This document shows positions 29,201 through 34,500 of a DNA stretch of 64,000 nt, one piece after another. The notes beneath the pieces are model-generated. The model made no database searches. It was not told where the DNA came from and saw only the letters and a program-made list of their open reading frames with translations. This DNA is from Pseudoduganella namucuonensis. GTDB taxonomy: Bacteria; Pseudomonadota; Gammaproteobacteria; Burkholderiales; Burkholderiaceae_D. Positions within the stretch are counted from its first letter, which is position 1. Each line of letters begins with the position of its first letter. Location of the stretch: the NCBI RefSeq assembly GCF_900116645.1, contig NZ_FPBO01000004.1:186001-250000 (forward strand), in the 5' to 3' direction. A program made the position numbers and the translations under genes.

Positions 29201-30872
29201 CCACCGCCTCCCGCTGGAAGGCCGGGACGATGGCGCCGGCGGCCACGATCTCCTCGGTGAAAACATAGGCCGTTCCCATCCATACGCCCACCTTCATGCC
29301 ACGCGCCACCAGCGGCGCGGCCAGCGCGGCCACCATGGCGGCCGACAGCGCGTCGTGGACGCCGCCGGCGAACATCACCCGCACGGCCTCCGGGTCCTTC
29401 AGTCCCGCCTCCAGCAGCACCTCGATGGCCTGTTCCCACAGCACGAAGCTGGAGCGGGGCCCGGTGTGGCCGCCGCACTCGTTGCCCTCGAAAACGAAAT
29501 GGCGCGCCCCCTCGGCCAGGAAGCCCCGCAGCAGCCCCGGGGACGGCACGTGCAGATAGGTGGCCACGCCCAGCGCCTCGAGCTCGCGCGCCTGGCTGGG
29601 CCGGCCGCCGGCGATGACGGCGAACGGCGGCCGGCAGGCGCGCACCGCCTCCAGCTGCTCCTGGCGCAGCGCCAGCGGCATGAAGCCGAGCAGGCCCACG
29701 CCCCAGGGCCGGTCGCCCATCAGCGCGCGGGTCTCCTCCAGCATCGCCGCCACCCGCGGTCCGCGCAGCACCGCCAGCGCCAGGAAGGGCAAGGCGCCGC
29801 CACGCGCCACGGCCAGCGCGAACGGGGCGACGTCGCTCACGCGCGTCATCGGCCCCTGCGCCACCGGATAGCGGGTGCCGTGCGCGGCGGCGAGCGGCCC
29901 GCCCGGCGCCAGCGCGGCCTGCGCGGCGGCCAGGCCGGGCGCCTCGGCCATGCCGGCGGCGATGGCGGTGACGACCCGGCCCACCGTGCCGTGGCGCCGC
30001 GCCAGCGGCGCCGCCAGCGCGATCTCCTGGCCCATGGGCAGCAGGCCGTCCTCGCGCTCGGCCAGCCCCTCGGCCAACAACGCCCGCCATGGCTCGGCGG
30101 CGGCGCGCGCCGCCTCGATCCGCCGCAGGCGCGCGCGCCCGGAGCGGCTGGAGACGCGGTATTGCGCCGTCCCCGCGCCGGCCAGCGCGGTCTCGCTGCC
30201 GTCCAGGCCCTGCCAGGCCTGGCGCGCCGGTCCGGCGCCGTAGGGCCCCTCTTGCGTCAGCCACAGCTGCTCGCACAGCACCACGCCGGCCGCGCCGGCC
30301 AGCGCGGCGGCCGCCGCGCTGTTCGGGCCGATGCCGCCCTGTATCCAATAGGGCGCCGCCAGCCGGCCGGCGGCCTGCTGCAGCAGGATGAAGGCGGCGC
30401 ACTGGCCGACGCGGCCGCCGGCCTCGTGGCCCTTCAGGATCACGCCGTCGTAGCCGGCCGCGGCGGCCGCCTCGGCGCTGTCGATATCGCAAGCCTCCAG
30501 CAGCACGGCGCCCGCCACGCCGCGCGCGGCGGCGCACGCGCCGGCCAGGTGGCCGGCCGGCACGCCGGCCAGCACCAGCAGCGGCACCGCGCGCTCCGCC
30601 AGCAGCCGCGTCAATTCCCGCAGGTCCGGCGCGGCGCCCTCCCCGCGGTCCGGACAATCCCAGCGCACGCCCCAGCCTCCGGCGCGGTCCATGCCGTCGG
30701 CGCCGTCGCGCAGCGCGGCGATCGCGCGCCGGCGCGCGTCCTCGCCCTGGCCATGCCCCAGGTCCAGTACGCCGAGCGCGTTGGCGCGCCGCGCCGCGAT
30801 CGCGATCTCCGGCGTCAATCTGTGCGCCGGCGTCACCGCGATCACCTTCGTGTTGTTCAGTAGCGTGCTCAT
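23217..30872 (-). CDS. multidomain FAS/PKS: flavin reductase x2 - KS - AT - ACP - KR
   Basis: One open frame of 2551 codons. Residues about 1-300 and 320-620 are two TIM-barrel flavin domains of the nitronate monooxygenase/PfaD enoyl reductase class (ILKGHEAGGRVG; FEGNECGGHTG). A ketosynthase starts near residue 695 (PIAIVGMACLFPG) with Cys893 in DAACAAS and the His residues in VEAHGTGTALGD and MIGHSKVAAGM. An acyltransferase starts near 1270 (FLFPGQGSQ; Ser in AGHSYGEY). A low-complexity linker is followed by one ACP (DLGIDSIKRIE, about residue 1925) and a C-terminal KR (VTGGAYGIT; SSVAGRFGNAGQ; YSAANE). With the dehydratase gene this is a complete iterative fatty acid-type synthase resembling PUFA synthases. 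The ATG at 30872 overlaps the upstream gene by ATGA; a longer frame upstream is only a shadow of that gene. Confidence 0.88.
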   Translation of the reverse strand: MSTLLNNTKVIAVTPAHRLTPEIAIAARRANALGVLDLGHGQGEDARRRAIAALRDGADGMDRAGGWGVRWDCPDRGEGAAPDLRELTRLLAERAVPLLVLAGVPAGHLAGACAAARGVAGAVLLEACDIDSAEAAAAAGYDGVILKGHEAGGRVGQCAAFILLQQAAGRLAAPYWIQGGIGPNSAAAAALAGAAGVVLCEQLWLTQEGPYGAGPARQAWQGLDGSETALAGAGTAQYRVSSRSGRARLRRIEAARAAAEPWRALLAEGLAEREDGLLPMGQEIALAAPLARRHGTVGRVVTAIAAGMAEAPGLAAAQAALAPGGPLAAAHGTRYPVAQGPMTRVSDVAPFALAVARGGALPFLALAVLRGPRVAAMLEETRALMGDRPWGVGLLGFMPLALRQEQLEAVRACRPPFAVIAGGRPSQARELEALGVATYLHVPSPGLLRGFLAEGARHFVFEGNECGGHTGPRSSFVLWEQAIEVLLEAGLKDPEAVRVMFAGGVHDALSAAMVAALAAPLVARGMKVGVWMGTAYVFTEEIVAAGAIVPAFQREAVACRETVLLQSGVGVYTRCAATPFCAEFDKTRRELIRAATPERDMLLALEKINIGRLRIAAKGITRGADAGAAERYVGLDAGEQRREGVYMLGDAARLRGDTCTIAALHESVSAGAQALLAGRAAQAAAAPAPAPAAEPIAIVGMACLFPGAQGLREYWENIVRGVDSVREVDPERWDAERMFQPGRGVPDKVYAKWGGFLDDIAFDPQRYGIAPASLAAIEPMQLLALEVARQALADAGLDTRPFPRERTASIFAVGGMADLSSYYNFRTLLPLYLARVEGLDEGERERIVETLNREALPRWTEDAFPGILGNVVAGRVANRLDLGGTNFTVDAACAASLAALDVAIKQLRHGDADVALAGGIDCTNGAIGFMCFAQTHALSPRGRSRPFDHGADGIAISEGVGAVVLKRLADAERDGDRVYALIEGIGSSSDGRNRSLTAPHPAGQMLALRRAYRDAGLEPASVGLVEAHGTGTALGDRSELEALGGVFGGAAPRGIALGSVKSMIGHSKVAAGMAGLIKGALALRHRVLPPTIGVERPARALADDASPFYLNTEARPWLHAAGGRRHCGVSAFGFGGTNFHLVLGEYTGRYREADASSLQPREAEIFCFAAATRAEIIDAAGRLLAALEHAAPGDLARLACALHREQHAARRANGGHPCRLVLTAGGVDELRQRLRRALELLPERAEIRQPPGLYYRESASDAGRVAFLFPGQGSQRVNMLRDLVMGAPALQRWFSDQPAIAGLVYPAPVFDDAGREAQQRALNATEAAQPALGMAGMAAFELLSGFGLAPDFAAGHSYGEYVALCAAGAITPDGLRRLSAARGRLAAGAPAGAMAVLDGDGARVAEAIARLGLGVGIANLNAPRQTIVAGGAEALDAALPPLQAEGMRVRRLPVSAAFHCAVMDGVRAPLAAELEAVAFQPPRVPVYSNTTAEPHPASAEGMRALLARHVAEPVRFVEQIEAMYRDGARVFVECGPGLVLGGLVDAILDQRPHTTLSLDAPGRPGWQQLAQLLAQAMSIGLPVDIGPWFAGRGLDEATLEQVAAEAARRAAPGPLAWRVNGGRALPWHAAPSRPARAAMADAGALADAGGTTGAAAMTDVGAMTDAGATTGAAAGTPAPAQRAASHVPAASGAPVYRLPPRRSASSLPTSHQRRSTMNAEEFTAHEPPSAPHAVQGAPGHAQIAQIQHGLARLLDLQREQQFSLRHFIDFQAQLAGLAYERLPEAPALMAPAGTSGTDGAAWPRAGAPLRDAPLEDGQPAMAPARAAAPPIHLVAAAPSAPEPAAAAPAAAARVATPAPAAPRGATPPIPVLPPLGATPAAAPDGTVKPGAAEFKAELLRAVSERTGYPTDMLDLDADMEADLGIDSIKRIEIFSGLTARYDLIGERDEEAVIGELSGYKTLNQIVDWYALSLEPAAPPEESAPLEETAPKKAPAPSSPQSEAVEPVSAPVPVPAPAPVVAAAEPADPVRRYVVRALEAAARPAPGAELSRAFPVLLAGAESALATALRDALEQRGYTVLQLIPGAASARLDAVRCTADLSQAAGVRAWRALEEARRPFGALVNLMGADQGTDDAHVHDARALFLLLQALQPDLRASATQGAGRVLNLTRLDGRFGLARAGELAAASAGTLGVAKSAAREWPAVRVQCVDAAPDIAPEALAPRLLAELQGAPEAVETGLTAAGRWRLDLRGDDAPREELAALRLAHGAVLLVTGGAYGITADIACALAAEYRPTMVLVGRSAPPGEEGEDTRGVPAEDLRRVLLERMRAARPKVKPAEVDRAVRSVLRERQTRANLAAMRASGSVVEYHALDVRDGPALAALLDDLYLRHGRVDGVLHGAGVVDDKLIGDKTQASFEAVFDTKVLPALLLAERLRPDSLRFIAFFSSVAGRFGNAGQCDYSAANEVLNKLADSLGARWPGVHALSINWGPWDAGMVDDGLRKLYAARAIRPIAPEEGRRHFLREIARGAAGEPELVITSSMRQIAAPRARR
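25722..25736 (-). promoter_or_regulatory. internal ribosome site and ATG inside the FAS/PKS gene
   Basis: On the minus strand AGGAGA (25731-25736) is followed by 6 nt and an in-frame ATG (25722-25724), codon 1717 of the large gene. Translation from here would give a separate 835-residue ACP-KR protein beginning MNAEEF. The site sits exactly in the linker after the AT domain, where two genes would be expected to abut, and no stop codon separates them. It is either a remnant of a recent gene fusion or a working second start. Confidence 0.55.
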
Positions 30873-31900
30873 TGCGCGTTTCCCTTCCGAGTTCGGTGAA
30901 GTGGACCGGCTGGATCGGCCGGAGCGGCGCGCCGCAGCAACAGCGCGCGCATCGAGTCCAGTCCCGGGTGTGGCGGGTCGCGCTCCAGCAAGGCGCACAG
31001 CGAGGGCGTGACCGGCATCACCGCCACCCGCTCGCGGCGCAGCAATTGCCCCAGGCCGTAACCGTCGCTGCTTTCCCGCTGGGTCGGGATCACCAGCCTG
31101 GCGCCGCATGAAAGGGGCCATAGGACGTCCCAGGGCACGGCGTACGGCGGCGCGGCGACGTGCATCAGCACCGCGTCGCCCTGCCGCAGCGCGCACAGCC
31201 GCTGCGCCGCCAGCAGGCCGTCGAGGACAGCGCCGTGGCTGCGCGGCCGCGGCGCCCCGGCCTCCACGTACGCCGGCGACAGGCGCCGCGTCGGATGCTC
31301 CAGCGGCCAGCCATATGGCAGCGCCGCGTCGTCCTCCGGGCAAAACAGCACCGAACCGCGCACGCCGAGTTCCAGGTCCCGGGGCTGGCCGGTCAGCAGC
31401 AGCGTGGCGCCGCGCTCGCGCAGCGTGGCGTGGCGCCGTTCGGGCGACTGTCCGGGATCCAGCAGCAGGCTCGCGGCGCCGGATTTCAACACCGCGAGGA
31501 CGACGCGCACCAGCGCGATCGACGGCGCCAGGTTGAGCGCGCAGACGCGTCCCGGCCCGGCGCCGTGCTGTTGCAGCATCATGGCCAGGCCGTCCGCCTG
31601 CGCGTCCAATTCGCCATAGGTCAGCTGCGACCACGGCCCGCGCACCGCCAGCGCGCCGGGATTGGTCTGCGCCAGCATCTCGAAACGGCGCTGCAGCGCG
31701 GAACCCGGGTCGTCCCCGGCCGCGCCGGTCTCCCCGCCGATGTCCTCCGGAGGGTATTCGTCCCCGGCGGGGCCGTTTCGAATCGTGTCGACGAAGGCGT
31801 GGCTCATGCCGTCGACGGGAATTCGATAAAGCGTCGCGCCCGCCAATTTAATTCCCTCGGGAATATTATTGGGTGTGGCCATTAAAAGATCAGCGTCCAT
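30869..31900 (-). CDS. degenerate adenylation-domain protein (AMP-binding family)
   Basis: A 343-residue protein, first gene of the FAS/PKS operon. Residues about 80-330 resemble the N-terminal part of NRPS-type adenylation domains: LTYGELDAQADGLA, VCALNLAPSIALVRVVLAVLKSGAASLLLD and VLWPLSCGARLVIP. The phosphate-binding TSGSTG-x-PKG loop is missing; the matching place reads AYVEAGAPRPRSHGAV. The chain stops before the A5-A10 motifs, so the C-terminal lid with the catalytic lysine is absent. The normal length is about 500. It is therefore probably unable to adenylate. Its stop overlaps the next start (ATGA), so the frame has been kept intact despite the loss. GGGGG lies just before the ATG. 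It may be a structural partner or a decaying gene. Confidence 0.65.
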   Translation of the reverse strand: MDADLLMATPNNIPEGIKLAGATLYRIPVDGMSHAFVDTIRNGPAGDEYPPEDIGGETGAAGDDPGSALQRRFEMLAQTNPGALAVRGPWSQLTYGELDAQADGLAMMLQQHGAGPGRVCALNLAPSIALVRVVLAVLKSGAASLLLDPGQSPERRHATLRERGATLLLTGQPRDLELGVRGSVLFCPEDDAALPYGWPLEHPTRRLSPAYVEAGAPRPRSHGAVLDGLLAAQRLCALRQGDAVLMHVAAPPYAVPWDVLWPLSCGARLVIPTQRESSDGYGLGQLLRRERVAVMPVTPSLCALLERDPPHPGLDSMRALLLRRAAPADPAGPLHRTRKGNAQ

Positions 31901-32253
31901 TTAACCCCCAAACAGATAATATGTTTGATGCGGCGCACAATATTTATTCCACTCAATTATTTATTCAGTGAAATAAAAATTTCCATAAAATTCAAAGCAT
32001 TAGCTTGAAATATTTACCCCTGTTTTTTTATTAATTAGTTAATAATATGAAGGTATACCGCGGCGCAGCATTTAATCTAAATCAAACGTTCTGGCGCAGT
32101 CGGAAACACGCAACATGGCGCGTGGAAAGGGATATTTATTAAGGGAAGGGAATTGCGCGCGCGAGGAATGCGCGCGCCGGGGGGAGTGGCGCTGTGGCCC
32201 GGGACGGGCACCGGCCGCTGGGCGCGGGCCGGTGCCGATTTGAATTCGCTACG
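31901..32253. other. 353-bp intergenic region with AT-rich promoter island
   Basis: No gene is seen. Bases 31901-32110 are strongly AT-rich (runs such as TATTTATT, AAATAAAAAT and TTTTTTTATTAATTAG) in a window that is otherwise very GC-rich. This part must hold the promoter of the minus-strand FAS/PKS operon; an ATTATC hexamer on the minus strand (31915-31920) is a possible but weak -10 box. The rest is GC-rich and contains the hairpin at 32207-32236 downstream of the GH3 gene. Confidence 0.6.
32207..32236. terminator. 10-bp perfect stem-loop downstream of the GH3 gene
   Basis: GGCACCGGCC (32207-32216) and GGCCGGTGCC (32227-32236) pair perfectly around a 10-nt loop, 18 bp past the GH3 stop on the minus strand. 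No U-run follows, so it may protect the 3' end or act in termination with help rather than as a classic intrinsic terminator. Confidence 0.45.
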
Positions 32254-34500
32254 TTATTTGCCGCGCACGTCCAGGCTGCGCGCCGGCAGGCGCACCGAGA
32301 CCGTGTGGCGGATGTCCGCCGCCGATTTCGCCAGCTGCACGCGGTAGTCGCCCGCGCCTATCTTCCAGCGCTTGTCCGCCGTGTCGAACACCGCCAGCAG
32401 GCGCGGATCGACGCTCAGGCTCACGGTACGGCTTTCGCCCGGCTTCAGCTCCACCTTCTCGAAGGCGGCCAGGCGCTTGGGCGCCTCCCACTTGGCCGCG
32501 TTGGCGGGCGACACGTAGACCTGCGGCACGTCCTTCACGGTGCGCTGGCCGTCGTTGCTCACCTTGAAGGTGACGGTCAGCTTGCCGCCGTCCGCGCGCG
32601 CGGCCAGGCCGGAGTACGCGACGCTGCCGTACGACAGGCCGTGGCCGAAGGGGAACAGCGGCTTGTGGCCCTTGAGGTCGAACCACTTGTAGCCGACCGC
32701 CGCGCCCTCATGGTAGTTGACGGTGAAGCGGCTGTCCTTGGGCAGGCCCTCGCCGTCCAGCTTGGGACGGGGCAGCTGCTCCAGCGACGCCGGGAAGGTC
32801 AGCGGCAGGCGGCCGGACGCGTCCACCTCGCCGCTCAGCACGCGGGCGATCGCCTCGCCGCCGGCCGTGCCGGGATACCACGCCTCCACCACCGCGCCCA
32901 CCTGGTCCAGCCACGGCATCAGCACCGGCCCGCCGCTCTCCAGCACCACCACGGTGTTGGGATTGGCCTTGGCCACGGCGGCGATCAGCGCGTCCTGCCG
33001 GTCCGGCAGGGTCAGGGACGCGTCCAGCGCCTCGGCGGTCCACTGGTTGGCGAACACGATCACCAGTTCGCTGGAGGCGGCCAGCTGCGCGGCCGCGGCG
33101 ACGTCGGAGCCGTCCGCGTAGCGCAGCTGCGCCTTGCTGCGCGCCGCGATGGACTTCATCGGCGAGGACGGGAAATACACCATCGGCCCCGGGAACTCCT
33201 TCGGCCCCAGCCCCGGCACCGCCATGCCGCCGGCCGGATACACCTGGGACGAGCCGCCGCCCGACAGCACGCCGACGTTGGCGTGCGAGCCGATGATGGC
33301 GATGGATTTCAGGCCAGGCGCCAGCGGCAGCAATTGCTTGCTGTTCTTCAGCAGCACGATGCCCTCCTCCGCGTCGGCCTGCGACACCTTGGCGTGCGCC
33401 GCGTAGTCGATGGCGCCGCCCTCGGCCACCGGGTGGTCGATCACGCCCTTGTCGAACAGGGCCCACAGCACGCGTTTGGCCATGTCGTCGAAGCGCGCCC
33501 GCGGCACGTGGCCGTTCTCGACCGCCTCCTTGAGCGCCTCGTTGAAGTAGGCCGAGTGGTCGAAGGGCCAGCCCGATTGCTGGTCCAGGCCGCGGTTGGC
33601 GGCCGGCACGGTCGAGTGCGTGCCGCCCCAGTCGGACATGACCCAGCCCTTGTAGCCCCAGTCGCGCTTGAGCACCTGGTTCAGCAGGTAGTCGTTCTCG
33701 CAGGCGTAGTCGCCGTTGTAGCGGTTGTAGCCGCACATGACCGCGCCGGGGCTGGCGTTCTCGATGGCGAACTGGAAGGCCAGCAGGTCGGAGGTGCGCG
33801 CCGCCTGGTCGCCCAGCCGGGCGTCGAGGTGGTTGCGGCCGGTCTCCTGGTCGTTGGCGGCGAAGTGCTTGATGGTCGAGACGATGTGGTTGGACTGGAT
33901 GCCCCGTATCTGCGCGCCCACCATCTGCGCCGCCAGCCACGGGTCCTCGCCGCCATATTCGAAATTACGCCCGTTGCGCGGCTCGCGCGCCAGGTTCACG
34001 CCGCCGGCCAGCAGGATGTTGAAGCCGGAGGCGCGCGCCTCCGCGCCTATCATGGCGCCGCCCTGGTAGGCCAGCGCCGGGTTCCAGGTGGCCGCCGTGG
34101 CCATGCCCGAGGGCAGCGCGGTGCGCTCGCGCACGTCCGGGCCCGGCTGGCTGGCCACGCCGATGCCGGCGTCGGCCTGGTGCAGCTCGGGGATGCCCAG
34201 CCGGGGGATGCCCTTGAAGTAGCCCGCCGCCTGCTTGCGGCCCGCCTCCTGCCGCTTGATGCCCTTGAAGTCGTTGGGGAAGTAGCCGAACAGCAGATTG
34301 ATCTTCTCGTCGTCCGTCATTTCCTTCAGCACCAGCGCGGCGCGCTGTTCGGCCGGCAGGCTGCGGTCCATCCATGGCTGGCTCGCGGGGGTTTGGGCCG
34401 CCGTTTGGGCCGGGGTTTGGGCCCAGCTCGCGCCGGCGCCGCCCAGCAGGGCCAGGGCCACCGCGGTGGCGCATGCGTTCTTGTTCAGTTTCATATTCAT
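32254..34500 (-). CDS. GH3 beta-glucosidase (exported)
   Basis: A 748-residue glycoside hydrolase family 3 enzyme with a signal peptide (TAVALALLGGAGASWAQ). The N-terminal TIM-barrel domain contains KHFAANDQETGR and the nucleophile Asp290 in VMSDWGG. The second domain begins near EEGIVLLKN, and a C-terminal fibronectin-like domain starts near YGSVAYSGL. It would release glucose from the non-reducing end of cello- or xyloglucan oligosaccharides, probably in the periplasm. The start overlaps the GH31 stop (ATGA) with little ribosome site of its own, so translation is likely coupled. It is the last gene of the GH35-GH31-GH3 group and completes the set needed to trim xyloglucan side chains and backbone. 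Confidence 0.93.
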   Translation of the reverse strand: MNMKLNKNACATAVALALLGGAGASWAQTPAQTAAQTPASQPWMDRSLPAEQRAALVLKEMTDDEKINLLFGYFPNDFKGIKRQEAGRKQAAGYFKGIPRLGIPELHQADAGIGVASQPGPDVRERTALPSGMATAATWNPALAYQGGAMIGAEARASGFNILLAGGVNLAREPRNGRNFEYGGEDPWLAAQMVGAQIRGIQSNHIVSTIKHFAANDQETGRNHLDARLGDQAARTSDLLAFQFAIENASPGAVMCGYNRYNGDYACENDYLLNQVLKRDWGYKGWVMSDWGGTHSTVPAANRGLDQQSGWPFDHSAYFNEALKEAVENGHVPRARFDDMAKRVLWALFDKGVIDHPVAEGGAIDYAAHAKVSQADAEEGIVLLKNSKQLLPLAPGLKSIAIIGSHANVGVLSGGGSSQVYPAGGMAVPGLGPKEFPGPMVYFPSSPMKSIAARSKAQLRYADGSDVAAAAQLAASSELVIVFANQWTAEALDASLTLPDRQDALIAAVAKANPNTVVVLESGGPVLMPWLDQVGAVVEAWYPGTAGGEAIARVLSGEVDASGRLPLTFPASLEQLPRPKLDGEGLPKDSRFTVNYHEGAAVGYKWFDLKGHKPLFPFGHGLSYGSVAYSGLAARADGGKLTVTFKVSNDGQRTVKDVPQVYVSPANAAKWEAPKRLAAFEKVELKPGESRTVSLSVDPRLLAVFDTADKRWKIGAGDYRVQLAKSAADIRHTVSVRLPARSLDVRGK

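Noticed and set aside
22074..30863. A plus-strand open frame of nearly 2930 codons opposite the FAS/PKS cluster
   Set aside because: It is antisense to well-recognised catalytic domains on the minus strand; its composition (His, Arg, Gln, Gly, Ala) is that of GC-rich antisense frames and no domain is seen.
30873..31634. N-terminal extension of the FAS/PKS frame
   Set aside because: It only shadows the adenylation-like gene, is Arg/Ala-rich without domains, and the ATGA overlap at 30869-30872 gives a natural start.
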